64,000 nucleotides of DNA from JAAYAO01 sp051133435 (GTDB taxonomy: Bacteria > Actinomycetota > Actinomycetes > Propionibacteriales > Propionibacteriaceae). A program made the translations under genes and the position numbers. How positions within the stretch are numbered: position 1 is the first letter of the stretch; each line of letters opens with the position of its first letter. Below the pieces are notes generated by a model. It ran no database searches and had not been told where the DNA came from. It saw only the letters and a program-made list of their open reading frames with translations. Below, in pieces: positions 41,807 to 49,980 of the stretch. The DNA lies in NCBI RefSeq assembly GCF_051133435.1, contig NZ_JBPGNY010000001.1, positions 62,001 through 126,000 on the forward strand. Direction: 5' to 3'.

Positions 41807-43108
41807 TCATCCGAAGAGTCGAATCGGGTCCAGTACGTCGGCAATGATCAACACCACACCACACAACAACACGAACCCGCCCACCAGGTAGGCGATCGGC
41901 AGCATTCGGGTGGTGTCGACCGGGCCCGGGTCGGGTTTGCCGCGCACCTTCGCCCACCAGCGGCGCAGACCCTCCCACAGTGCGCCGACGATGTGGCCAC
42001 CGTCCAGCGGCGGCAGCGGTACCAGGTTGAACAGGGCCACGAACAGGTTCACCGAGGCCAGTAGCGAGAACACGGTGGCGACCTTGTCGGCGGCGGTGAT
42101 CTGGTCGGTGGTGGCGACCTCACCGGCGGCCCGGGAGGCACCCACGATGCTGATCGGCCCGTACATGTCGCGGTCCCGTCCGGTGACCAGGTCGACACCG
42201 ACGTACCAGACCTTCACCGGGAACCGCACCAGCGCATAACCCGACTGCAGGGTCATCTTCCACATGTCCTTGGCGACCGCGACCGGGCCGCCCCGTTCCT
42301 TGACCCGGTCGGGGGTGACACCGAAGAAACCGGCATCGACGCGTTTGCCCGGGTCCCAGGCGTCCGGCACACCGGTGCGGACGGTCTGCACCGTCGGCAG
42401 GGTGAGGGTGCGGCCCTCGCGTTCGACCGCCACGGTGGCCGAGCGGTCCATGTTGGCGCGGATCAGTTCGCTGAAGTGGTCCCAGTCACGCACCTGCACC
42501 CCGTTGAAGGACACGATCCGGTCGCCGGGTTGGACGCCGGCCTCGACCGCGGGGGTGGGCGGGTCGCCGGGTTGGCAGGTCTGCTCGGTGCGGTCGACCG
42601 GCACCACGCATTCGGATACCGCTGCGATCGTCAACTGCGGGCGGTACACCCCGTGGATGCCGATCACGCCCCAGAAGATCACGAAGGCCAGCAGCAGGTT
42701 CATCAGCGGCCCACCGAACATGATGATCAGCTTCTGCCACATCTTCTTCTGGTAGAACAGCCGCCCGTCGTCGGCGGGGCTGATGGTTTCCCACTCGTAG
42801 CTGCGGGCGTTCTCGCTGAGTTGCTGGAAGGGGCCCATCGCGGTGGCCTTCACCTTGTCGGTGCCGCGGGCCGGCGGGTACATCCCCACCAGCCGCACAT
42901 AGCCGCCGAGCGGAAAGGCCTTGAACCCGTACTCGGTCTCGCCGCGTTTCCAGGACCGCAGGGTTCGTCCGAAACCGACGAAGTACTCGGTCACCTTCAC
43001 GTTGAACAACTTGGCCGGCAGCATGTGTCCGACCTCGTGCAGGGCTACCGAGGCCATGATCAGCGCGAAAAAGACTACCGCCGCCACCAGGTACAGCAGT
43101 ATGTCCAT
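41807..43108 (-). CDS. rip1: Site-2 intramembrane metalloprotease, RseP/Rip1 type
   Basis: An M50 protease that cleaves anti-sigma factors within the membrane. The 433-residue protein has four membrane segments, the catalytic ALHEVGHMLPAKLFNVKVTE (HExxH) near residue 24, a PDZ domain at about 190-270 (PAVEAGVQPGDRIVSFNGVQ) and the third zinc ligand region NLVPLPPLDGGHIVGALWEG (LDG). It lies between dxr and ispG as in mycobacteria. GGAGG is 6 nt before the ATG. Substrates are not encoded nearby. Confidence 0.94.
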   Translation of the reverse strand: MDILLYLVAAVVFFALIMASVALHEVGHMLPAKLFNVKVTEYFVGFGRTLRSWKRGETEYGFKAFPLGGYVRLVGMYPPARGTDKVKATAMGPFQQLSENARSYEWETISPADDGRLFYQKKMWQKLIIMFGGPLMNLLLAFVIFWGVIGIHGVYRPQLTIAAVSECVVPVDRTEQTCQPGDPPTPAVEAGVQPGDRIVSFNGVQVRDWDHFSELIRANMDRSATVAVEREGRTLTLPTVQTVRTGVPDAWDPGKRVDAGFFGVTPDRVKERGGPVAVAKDMWKMTLQSGYALVRFPVKVWYVGVDLVTGRDRDMYGPISIVGASRAAGEVATTDQITAADKVATVFSLLASVNLFVALFNLVPLPPLDGGHIVGALWEGLRRWWAKVRGKPDPGPVDTTRMLPIAYLVGGFVLLCGVVLIIADVLDPIRLFG

Positions 43109-43109
43109 C

Positions 43110-44327
43110 TCAGACCTCCGAGGTGATCGCCCGCGCGCGGGCCCGCGCCCAACGGTCGGCGGCCAGGACGGTGTCCAGGTTCGGCTCGACGACCAGGTCG
43201 GAGCCTAGATCCTCACCCCAAACTCCTTCGATGTGTTCGGCCAGCACCCGCTCGACGGTGTCGCAGATGCCCAGGAAACCGACCCGTCCCTCGTGGAAGG
43301 CGTCCACACATTCCTCGTTGGCGGCGTTCAGTACCGCGGGCGCGGTGCCCCCGGCCAGGGCCGCGGTGCGGGCCAGCTTCACCCCGGCGAAGGCCTCCTC
43401 GTCGAGGGGTTCGAAGGTCCAACTGCTGGCGGTCGACCAGTCACACCCGGGAATCGATCCGGGCAGCCGGGCCGGCCAGGTCAGACCCAGGGCGATCGGC
43501 AGTTTCATGTCCGGGGGCGATACCTGGGCGATGGTCGACCCGTCGACGAAGGTGACCATCGAGTGCACCATCGACTGGGCGTGGACGACCACCTGGATCC
43601 GGTCGATCGGCACGTCGAACAGCAGGTGAGCCTCCAGCAATTCCAGGCCCTTGTTGACCATGGTGGCGGAGTTGGTGGTGACGACCCGGCCCATGTCCCA
43701 GGTCGGGTGGGCCAGCGCCTCGGCGGGGGTGACGTCGGCCAGCTCGGCCCGTCCCCGACCCCGGAAGGGCCCACCCGAAGCGGTCAGCACCAGGGCGGCG
43801 ACCTCCTCGGCGGTACCGGCACGCAGGCATTGGGCCAGGGCCGAATGCTCCGAATCGACCGGCACGATCTGCCCCGGTGCGGCCGCCGAGGTGACCAGCC
43901 GGCCACCGATCACCAGGGATTCCTTGTTCGCCAGCGCCAGGGTGGTGCCGGCCTTCAGAGTGGCCAGGGTGGGCAGCAGCCCGGCGGCACCGGTAATGCC
44001 GTTGAGCACCACATCGCAGTCGGCGGCGGCCAGTTCGCTGACCGATTCGGGGCCGGCCAGGATCTTCGGCAGCCGCACCTGCCCACGCGCCCAGCCCCGC
44101 CGCTGGGCCTCGGCATAGAGCGCCAATTGGAGGTCTTGCACCGCGGTGGCCCGCGATACCGCGACCACCTCGGGGTTCACGTCCAGAACTTGGCGGGCCA
44201 GCACGTCGATATTGCCGCCACCGGCGGCCAGCCCCACCACCCGAAACTCGTCTGCGCAGGACGAAATCAGGTCGAGCGCCTGGGTGCCGATCGAGCCGGT
44301 GCTGCCGAGGATGATGATGTCTCGCAC
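43110..44327 (-). CDS. dxr: 1-deoxy-D-xylulose-5-phosphate reductoisomerase
   Basis: First committed step of the MEP pathway. The 405-residue product shows the NADPH loop ILGSTGSIGTQALDLI, LANKESLVIGG, the metal-site PVDSEHSALAQCL, TASGGPFRGRGRAELADVTP and HPTWDMGRVVTTNSATMVNK. The C-terminal helical region is complete. GTG start. First gene of the minus-strand dxr–rip1–ispG–GNAT run, divergent from the toxin cassette. Confidence 0.96.
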   Translation of the reverse strand: MRDIIILGSTGSIGTQALDLISSCADEFRVVGLAAGGGNIDVLARQVLDVNPEVVAVSRATAVQDLQLALYAEAQRRGWARGQVRLPKILAGPESVSELAAADCDVVLNGITGAAGLLPTLATLKAGTTLALANKESLVIGGRLVTSAAAPGQIVPVDSEHSALAQCLRAGTAEEVAALVLTASGGPFRGRGRAELADVTPAEALAHPTWDMGRVVTTNSATMVNKGLELLEAHLLFDVPIDRIQVVVHAQSMVHSMVTFVDGSTIAQVSPPDMKLPIALGLTWPARLPGSIPGCDWSTASSWTFEPLDEEAFAGVKLARTAALAGGTAPAVLNAANEECVDAFHEGRVGFLGICDTVERVLAEHIEGVWGEDLGSDLVVEPNLDTVLAADRWARARARAITSEV

Positions 44328-44344
44328 CCACCCAGTCTGGCACG

Positions 44345-44373
44345 TGACGGCTGACCCCGGGGCTGGCTAGCCT
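44345..44373 (+). promoter_or_regulatory. Candidate promoter of the toxin cassette
   Basis: TGACGG at 44345-44350 and TAGCCT at 44368-44373 are spaced 17 nt apart, matching a -35/TAnnnT layout. They lie 30 nt upstream of the first cassette gene, which has GGGAG 5 nt before its ATG. Confidence 0.35.
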
Positions 44374-44403
44374 GCCGATGAGCGTCCACATCAGGGAGTG
44401 CAG

Positions 44404-44793
44404 ATGTCGCAGAGCTTCGACGAAATCCTCCAACGTGCCATTCAGGCCCAGCAGCCGACCGAACCGATCGACCCGGCGGATGTGCCGTCGATCGAGGTGC
44501 GGGCCGAGTCACCCAACAAGCAGGTTTCGATCACGATGAGTGAGGGCCGGTTCACTTCGGTGGTGTTGGATCCACGGGTCAAGAACCTGTCCAGCACCGA
44601 GTTGGCCGACATGATTCAGGACGTCGCCAACGACGTTCTGAGCAACTATCAGGAACAGTTGATGGCGGTGCTGGCCGAGCAGCAGCAGGTGAATCTCGGC
44701 AGCGAACTCGAGTCGATCGGTGCCGACTCACTGCAGGCCCTGGACAACTACGCCAAGGTGCTGGCCGAGATGCTGCGATCGGCGGGCAAATGA
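44404..44793 (+). CDS. YbaB/EbfC-like protein (EspL-like), first gene of toxin cassette
   Basis: A 129-residue acidic protein. The stretch SIEVRAESPNKQVSITMSEG followed by RFTSVVLDPRVKNLSSTELA resembles the YbaB/EbfC fold (beta strands then helix), and the rest is helical and Gln-rich. YbaB-like proteins accompany ESX substrates (EspL in the ESX-1 locus) and are thought to act as chaperones or regulators there; this role is inferred. ATG 44404 has GGGAG 5 nt upstream. The next gene overlaps it by 4 nt. Not a certain family match. Confidence 0.6.
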   Translation: MSQSFDEILQRAIQAQQPTEPIDPADVPSIEVRAESPNKQVSITMSEGRFTSVVLDPRVKNLSSTELADMIQDVANDVLSNYQEQLMAVLAEQQQVNLGSELESIGADSLQALDNYAKVLAEMLRSAGK

Positions 44794-45101
44794 GTCAGAT
44801 CCGGTTCGAACCGTCCTCGCTGGCCCGCGCCGCCGACGGTGTGGACGGGGTCGCCCAGCAGATTTCCCGAGCCACCGAGTCGCTCTACGGGCGGGTCTCG
44901 GATGCCTCGGTGGTGGGTGACAACGACACCTTCGGCCGGGTGGCCGCCGACATGTACCGCGACGTGCTGGAACAGGCGAAGCGGACCATCGACTCGGTCC
45001 TGGAGGCCTACGGCGGCCATGCCGAGGCCCTGCACCGGGCCTCACGCGCCTACCGCCGGGTCGAGGAGGACAACACCGAACTGTCCGGAGGTGGCTGGTG
45101 A
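44790..45101 (+). CDS. EspC/WXG100-like secretion-associated protein
   Basis: A 103-residue, two-helix hairpin protein resembling EspC/DUF2580 and WXG100 proteins: IRFEPSSLARAADGVDGVAQ is helix 1, FGRVAADMYRDVLEQAKRTI starts helix 2. The C-terminal AYRRVEEDNTEL carries Y88-R-R-V-E92, a YxxxD/E general export signal of type VII secretion. It overlaps the previous gene by 4 nt (ATGA) and the next by 4 nt. It is probably exported with, or targets, the following proteins. No T7SS core gene lies in the window. Confidence 0.7.
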   Translation: MSQIRFEPSSLARAADGVDGVAQQISRATESLYGRVSDASVVGDNDTFGRVAADMYRDVLEQAKRTIDSVLEAYGGHAEALHRASRAYRRVEEDNTELSGGGW

Positions 45102-45586
45102 TCAGCATCCCCGCTCCCCTGAACAGTCTGTTGCAACTGTTGGGCCACCAATTCCCGTCCGGCAACGAGGACCAGATCGTCGAATACGCCCGCCAGTGGC
45201 AGCAGTACGGCGGTGAGGTCACCGCCCTGGTGCGTGAGGCCGGTGCCGCGGCCGGCTACGCCCGGGCCACCAACGACGGCCCCGCGATGCAGGCCTTCAG
45301 CGGCAACTGGTCGGCCTTGGACGGGGTCGAGGTGGTCGCCACCAAACTCGGGGTGGCCGGCAACGTGGTCGCGGCCTGCCTGATGATGATCGCCGGGGTG
45401 ACCACCGGGTTGAAGGTCACCGAAATCACGAACGTGTCGGTGTTGCAGGCCCACATCGCCTCGGCCCAGGCGGCGGCTCCGGCCACCTTCGGCGCCTCAC
45501 TGTCGACCATCGCACCGGCCCAGCAAATCACCCGCCAGATCATCGACCAGGCCATCCGGATCGCGGCGGAGTCGCTGCGTGGCTAG
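45098..45586 (+). CDS. CpnT-N-terminus-like WXG100-type protein
   Basis: A 162-residue protein whose start, IPAPLNSLLQLLGHQFPSGN followed by EDQIVEYARQWQQYGGEVTAL, resembles the WXG100-like N-terminal domain of CpnT and other mycobacterial and actinobacterial polymorphic toxins. FSGNWSALDG at about residues 67-76 occupies the WxG-loop position. A hydrophobic alanine-rich helix, about residues 84-103, follows. In typical toxins this domain is fused to the toxin; here it ends at a TAG and the next ORF overlaps it by 8 nt. Confidence 0.65.
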   Translation: MISIPAPLNSLLQLLGHQFPSGNEDQIVEYARQWQQYGGEVTALVREAGAAAGYARATNDGPAMQAFSGNWSALDGVEVVATKLGVAGNVVAACLMMIAGVTTGLKVTEITNVSVLQAHIASAQAAAPATFGASLSTIAPAQQITRQIIDQAIRIAAESLRG

Positions 45587-46202
45587 CATCCCCGGCATCT
45601 TCGGAGTGGCCCTGAACGGCCTGCTGGACGAGGTCGGCACCCGCGCCAGTGACAATGTGCGCTCCGCCGACATGGTGGTGCCCTTCACGGTCGGATCGGG
45701 CCCGGACCTGCGCGACAAGATCGACGAGTACGAGCGCCAGTTGTCCCGCCAGATCGAGGCGTTGAACCGGATGACCGCCAATGAGGTGCGCGAGAACTGG
45801 GACACCGTCGAGCGCGAGGGCAAGGCCCAGAGCGAGGCGCGTGAGAAGTACGAGGAACTGAAGCGCAAGGAATACCTGACCGAGGCGCTCGGGTTGGAAG
45901 ACGACGACCCCGACGCCCTCGACGGTCTGACCGCCGAGGAGTGGGCCGACAAGCGCACCGAGGAGGAGATGGACCGGGTCGCGGCCCTGCACGAACCCGA
46001 CCTGGTGGCCGGTGGACGCGACGAGATCCCCGACGACAACGGGATGCCGTCGATGGGCGACCGGAACGTGAACTCCTCGATCGGCTCGCAGTGGCAAGGC
46101 AGACGCGACGAGTTCGAGGAGTACATTGACAGGCTCATCGCCGAAGGTCGCGGTGATGACAAGCTCGATCTGGGCTGGATTCTGGAAGGACCGAAAAAGT
46201 GA
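45579..46202 (+). CDS. Probable Ntox15/Tde-type DNase toxin
   Basis: A 207-residue protein, charged and helical. The C-terminal half has ALHEPDLVAGG, giving H138-E-P-D141 (HxxD, the catalytic motif of Ntox15/Tde1 DNases), followed by MGDRNVNSSIGSQW (159-172), which matches the conserved second block of that family. The first block is also visible: IEALNRMTANEVRENWDTVE, with downstream GKAQSEAREK. Ntox15 enzymes cleave DNA and are used by T6SS and polymorphic toxins. GTG start with GGAG 7 nt upstream, 8-nt overlap with the upstream trafficking ORF, 4-nt overlap with the immunity gene. Activity is inferred from motifs. Confidence 0.72.
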   Translation: MASIPGIFGVALNGLLDEVGTRASDNVRSADMVVPFTVGSGPDLRDKIDEYERQLSRQIEALNRMTANEVRENWDTVEREGKAQSEAREKYEELKRKEYLTEALGLEDDDPDALDGLTAEEWADKRTEEEMDRVAALHEPDLVAGGRDEIPDDNGMPSMGDRNVNSSIGSQWQGRRDEFEEYIDRLIAEGRGDDKLDLGWILEGPKK

Positions 46203-46840
46203 GCCGCCATACCGACGCCTTCGCCCGCAACTGGGGTGCCCCCCTGACCTCGCGGGAGGTGCCCGAGAACTACTACACCGATTTCGCCGGACGGGTGCCC
46301 GAGTCGCTGTTCGAGTTCTGGCGCACCTTCGGGTTCGCCGGATTCGGTCAGGGCCGGTTCTGGATCTGCGACCCGGTGCGGTGGCAGCCGGCGGTGGACC
46401 GTTGGATGAACAAGGTGTCGTTGCCGATCGGGGACGATTCGTGGCTGGCGATCACCCGTAGCGCCTTCGGTGAGGTGCGGTTGTGGGGGCAACGCACCGG
46501 AATGAGCGCGGTGATTCTGCCTTGGCGCGGGGTGATCGTGGTCAACGACCGCACCGCCCAGATGGCCGAGGAGAAGGACCGCAACAACCAGATCAACGCC
46601 GAGTTCCGCGGCACCCGTCCCGGCGACGTGGAACCCAACGGTGACGACGGCGAACCGCTGTTCGAACTGGCCCTGGAGCGACTCGGGCCGGTTACCGAGG
46701 ACACCGTTTACGGTTTCGAACCCGCCCTGACCCTGGGCGGCCCGGCCGTGGTGGACAACCTGGCCCTGCTCGAGGCGGTCACCCACGTGACCCTGCTGGC
46801 AGACCTGTCCGACCCGCAGGTGGGGGCGGCGAGCTCCTGA
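46199..46840 (+). CDS. GAD-like/DUF1851 immunity protein (Tdi1-type)
   Basis: A 213-residue cytoplasmic protein. Its start, FARNWGAPLTSREVPENYY followed by RVPESLFEFWRTFGFAGFGQ and GRFWICDPVRWQPAVDRWM, follows the GAD-like domain; the C-terminal region with DGEPLFELALERLGPVTEDT and YGFEPALTLGG fits DUF1851. This two-domain build is that of Tdi1, the immunity protein for the Tde1 (Ntox15) DNase, so the family matches the toxin encoded just upstream. GTG overlaps the toxin stop as GTGA; GGAAGG lies 9 nt upstream. Confidence 0.78.
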   Translation: MSRHTDAFARNWGAPLTSREVPENYYTDFAGRVPESLFEFWRTFGFAGFGQGRFWICDPVRWQPAVDRWMNKVSLPIGDDSWLAITRSAFGEVRLWGQRTGMSAVILPWRGVIVVNDRTAQMAEEKDRNNQINAEFRGTRPGDVEPNGDDGEPLFELALERLGPVTEDTVYGFEPALTLGGPAVVDNLALLEAVTHVTLLADLSDPQVGAASS

Positions 46841-46903
46841 CCCGGTTCCGCCGGGCGGGAACACCGGGGCTCCGCCGACCGCGCGATGACATAATGGTGC
46901 AAA

Positions 46904-47023
46904 CGTGCTCCGGGGTCGGTGTAATTCCGAGCCGGCGGTGACAGTCCGCGAACCCCTCGTCCGAGGGGCCGAACTGGTGAGATTCCAGTACCGACGGTGA
47001 AAGTCCGGATGGGAGGCAGCACG
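46904..47023 (+). ncRNA. FMN riboswitch (RFN element)
   Basis: Begins CGTGCTCCGGGGTCGGTG and ends GGATGGGAGGCAGCACG, with the internal conserved GGCGGTGACAGTCCGCGA and GGTGAAAGTCCGGATG parts. The terminal stem CGTGC/GCACG closes the aptamer. It lies 100 nt upstream of ribD, and a CATAAT box at 46890-46895 could be its -10. Downstream, CGGGAATTCGTCTTCCCG (about 47026-47043) forms a stem that may belong to the expression platform. FMN binding would shut off ribDEBAH. Confidence 0.96.
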
Positions 47024-47122
47024 CGCGGGAATTCGTCTTCCCGTGCCGTGGACGATGTCCGCTACGGCGGCCGTCCGCATTCTCATTCCCCGGAGCCTGT
47101 CAAGGACAGGAGTACCGGGCCG

Positions 47123-48160
47123 ATGCCGCATCAGCCGCCCACCACCGCCGACGAGCGGTGGATGCGCCGAGCCCTGGAGTTGGCTGCCCGGGGCCCGCAG
47201 GCCGACCCGAACCCGCGGGTCGGCTGTGTCCTCGTCGACCCGGGCAACGACAGCGAGGTGGCAGCCGGCGTCCATCGCGGTGCCGGCACCCCCCATGCCG
47301 AGGCCGACGCCCTGGCCGCGGCCGGGGACCGGGCCCGGGGCTGCACCGCCTACGTGAGCCTGGAACCGTGCAGTCACACCGGCCGCACCGGCCCGTGCAC
47401 CGAAGCACTCGCGGCTGCCGGCGTGACCCGGGTGGTGCACGGCGCGAGCGACCCGAACCCGGCGGCCCGGGGTGGGGCCGACATCTTGCGCGCCCATGGC
47501 ATCGAGGTGGTCTCCGGGGTGCTGGCCGCCGACGCCGAGCGCCTCAATGAACCCTGGCGCTTCGCGGTGACCGAGGGCCGGCCGATGGTGACCTGGAAGT
47601 TCGCGGCCTCCCTGGACGGCCGTTCGGCCGCCGCCGACGGCACCAGCCAATGGCTCACCGGGCCCGAAGCGCGCGCCGATGTGCACCGACAGCGCGCCGA
47701 ATGCGGGGCGATCCTGGTCGGCACCGGCACCGCCGTGGCCGACGATCCGCAACTGACCGTCCGCGATCAGGACGGCCACCCGGTGGGTCGACAACCCTTG
47801 CGGGTGGTGGCCGGACTGCGCGACCTGCCGGCCGGGGCGAGGCTGTTCGATGAGACGGCCGAGACCCTGCACCTGCGCACCCGTGACCCGCACGAGGTGC
47901 TCGCCGAACTGCACCGGCGGCAGGTACGCCAGGTCTGGTTGGAGGGTGGCCCGACCCTGGCCGCCGCCTTCTGGCGGGCCCGGCTGATCGACCGGGTGAT
48001 TTGCTATTTCGCACCGGTGATGCTCGGTTCCGGGAGCGCCGCGGTCACCGATTTCGGCATCACCACCTTGGCCGATGCCCCACGTTTCACCCTGCACGGG
48101 CTGACCCGTCTCGGCGATGACGTGCGTGCCGACTACCGACCCGTACAGGAAGGCATCTGA
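47123..48160 (+). CDS. ribD: Bifunctional diaminohydroxyphosphoribosylaminopyrimidine deaminase/reductase
   Basis: Second and third steps of riboflavin synthesis. The 345-residue product has an N-terminal deaminase with zinc motif GTPHAEADAL and LEPCSHTGRTGPCTEAL, then a reductase domain with MVTWKFAASLDGRSAAADGT, ILVGTGTAVADDPQLTVRD and VWLEGGPTLAAAFWRARLID. ATG 47123 follows AGGAG; the frame extends upstream through the riboswitch but that part is not coding. ribE starts on the stop codon (TGATG). Confidence 0.95.
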   Translation: MPHQPPTTADERWMRRALELAARGPQADPNPRVGCVLVDPGNDSEVAAGVHRGAGTPHAEADALAAAGDRARGCTAYVSLEPCSHTGRTGPCTEALAAAGVTRVVHGASDPNPAARGGADILRAHGIEVVSGVLAADAERLNEPWRFAVTEGRPMVTWKFAASLDGRSAAADGTSQWLTGPEARADVHRQRAECGAILVGTGTAVADDPQLTVRDQDGHPVGRQPLRVVAGLRDLPAGARLFDETAETLHLRTRDPHEVLAELHRRQVRQVWLEGGPTLAAAFWRARLIDRVICYFAPVMLGSGSAAVTDFGITTLADAPRFTLHGLTRLGDDVRADYRPVQEGI

Positions 48161-48771
48161 TGTTCACCGGAATCGTTGAGGAATTGGGTGAGGTGGTCGA
48201 GATCCGCCACGGCGCGGATTCGGCCGTGTTCCGGATCCGTGGCCCCGTGGTGGTTGCCGACGCCGAACACGGTGCCTCGATCAGTTGCAACGGGGTGTGC
48301 CTGACCGTGGTCGATTTCGACACCGAATCGTTCACCGTCGATGTGATGGGCGAATCCTTACGCCGCAGCTCGCTCGGCGCGCTGCAACCCGGATCGGCGA
48401 TCAACCTGGAACGGGCGATGGCCGCGTCGGGGCGCTTCGGTGGCCACATCGTCCAAGGCCATGTCGACGGGGTCGGCACGATCCTGGGCCGGGAGACGGC
48501 CGACCGGTGGGAGGTGGTGACCATCGCGTTGCCGGCCGAGCTCGACCGGTACGTGGTGGAGAAGGGCTCGATCACCGTCGATGGGGTGTCGCTGACCGTC
48601 AGCGCGGTGAGTGAGCCCGGGGCGGCCGAACCCTGGTTCCAGATCTCGTTGATTCCGACCACCCTGGAACTGACCACCCTGGGCACCAAGCAGCCCGGTG
48701 ACCCGGTGAATCTGGAGGTCGACGTGTTGGCCAAGTACGTCGAGCGGCTCACCGCCGGGGGCGAGCGATGA
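48160..48771 (+). CDS. ribE: Riboflavin synthase, alpha subunit type
   Basis: Dismutates two lumazines to riboflavin. The 203-residue product starts MFTGIVEELGEVV and has two lumazine-binding repeats, with conserved SISCNGVCLTVVDF in the first and GSITVDGVSLTVSAV in the second. Length is normal for a trimeric synthase. It overlaps ribD by 1 nt and ribBA by 4 nt. Confidence 0.96.
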   Translation: MFTGIVEELGEVVEIRHGADSAVFRIRGPVVVADAEHGASISCNGVCLTVVDFDTESFTVDVMGESLRRSSLGALQPGSAINLERAMAASGRFGGHIVQGHVDGVGTILGRETADRWEVVTIALPAELDRYVVEKGSITVDGVSLTVSAVSEPGAAEPWFQISLIPTTLELTTLGTKQPGDPVNLEVDVLAKYVERLTAGGER

Positions 48772-49979
48772 GTTTCGCCACGATCGAACAGGCTCTGGAC
48801 GCCCTGCGGCAGGGTCTTCCGGTGCTGGTGCTGGACGACCAGAACCGCGAGAACGAGGGCGATGTCGTCCTGGCCGCCGAGACGCTCACCGACCGGTGGC
48901 TGGGGTGGACGGTGCGGTACTCCTCGGGCTACCTCTGCGCCCCGATGCCGGAGGAAACCGCCGACCGGCTGGAACTGCCGCTGATGGTGGAACGCAATCA
49001 GGATGAACTGCGCACCGCCTACACCGTCAGCGTCGACGCCGCCGAAGGGGTCACCACCGGTATTTCGGCGGCCGACCGGGCGCACACCGTCCGGCTGCTG
49101 GCCGACCCCGAGGCGGGGCCGCGCGACTTCGTGCGTCCGGGCCACATTCTGCCGCTGCGGGCTCGTCCCGGCGGGGTGCTGAAACGCCGCGGGCACACCG
49201 AGGCGACCGTTGATCTGTGCCGGCTGGCCGGGCTGCAACCCGTCGGGGTGATCGGTGAACTGGTGCACGACGACGGGTCGATGATGCGCACCCCCGATGT
49301 CGTGGCCCTGGGTGCCGAACACGGTCTGCCGGTGATCACCATCGCCGATCTGGTTCGGCACCGATTGTTGGTCGACCGGGTGGAACGTTCGGCCGAGACC
49401 CGGTTGCCGACCCCACACGGCACCTTCGGGATCGTGGGCTACCGCGACCTGGTCACCGATGCCGAACATGTGGCCCTGATCAGCCCCCACGGGTTGGCCG
49501 GCGATCACGGCGCCGCGGTGCCGGTGCGGGTGCATTCGGAATGCCTGACCGGAGATGTCTTCGGGTCGCTGCGCTGCGATTGCGGCCCCCAACTCGACCG
49601 GGCGATGGCGGTGATCGCCGAGCGCGGCGGGGTGGTCATATACCTGCGCGGGCATGAGGGACGCGGGGTCGGCCTGCTGGCGAAACTGCGCGCCTACCAC
49701 CTGCAGGACGACGGCTTGGACACCGTCGATGCCCAGGTCAGCCTCGGGTTGCCGATCGACGACCGCGAGTACGGGGCGGCCACCGCGATCCTGCGCGATC
49801 TCGGGGTGCAGCGGATCTCCTTGTTGACGAACAACCCGATCAAGGCCGACGCGTTGACCGCCGGTGGCGTCGAACTGGCCGGGGTGGAGCCGTTGCAGGT
49901 GCCCGCCAACCCGGCCAACGAGTCCTATCTGAAAACCAAACGTGACCGGATGGGTCACACGATCATGCAGGAGTTGTGA
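48768..49979 (+). CDS. ribBA: Bifunctional DHBP synthase/GTP cyclohydrolase II
   Basis: Supplies both precursors of riboflavin. The 403-residue protein has an N-terminal DHBP synthase domain (VLDDQNRENEGDVVLAAETL; RPGHILPLRARPGGVLKRRG) and a C-terminal GTP cyclohydrolase II with the zinc site HSECLTGDVFGSLRCDCGPQ and YLRGHEGRGVGLLAKLRAY. Both catalytic sets look intact. Third gene of the FMN-controlled operon. Confidence 0.96.
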   Translation: MSFATIEQALDALRQGLPVLVLDDQNRENEGDVVLAAETLTDRWLGWTVRYSSGYLCAPMPEETADRLELPLMVERNQDELRTAYTVSVDAAEGVTTGISAADRAHTVRLLADPEAGPRDFVRPGHILPLRARPGGVLKRRGHTEATVDLCRLAGLQPVGVIGELVHDDGSMMRTPDVVALGAEHGLPVITIADLVRHRLLVDRVERSAETRLPTPHGTFGIVGYRDLVTDAEHVALISPHGLAGDHGAAVPVRVHSECLTGDVFGSLRCDCGPQLDRAMAVIAERGGVVIYLRGHEGRGVGLLAKLRAYHLQDDGLDTVDAQVSLGLPIDDREYGAATAILRDLGVQRISLLTNNPIKADALTAGGVELAGVEPLQVPANPANESYLKTKRDRMGHTIMQEL

Positions 49980-49980
49980 G

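Noticed and set aside
45579..46840. Type VI secretion effector–immunity pair
   Set aside because: The toxin and immunity families match Tde/Tdi, but the host appears Gram-positive, no T6SS genes are present, and the upstream genes are ESX-like.
46997..47122. N-terminal extension of ribD (42 residues upstream of ATG 47123)
   Set aside because: It runs through the end of the FMN aptamer and its expression platform and has no conserved residues.
45497..48097. 866-residue minus-strand open frame opposite the toxin and rib genes
   Set aside because: It crosses the riboswitch and several well-supported plus-strand genes; the sequence is low-complexity.
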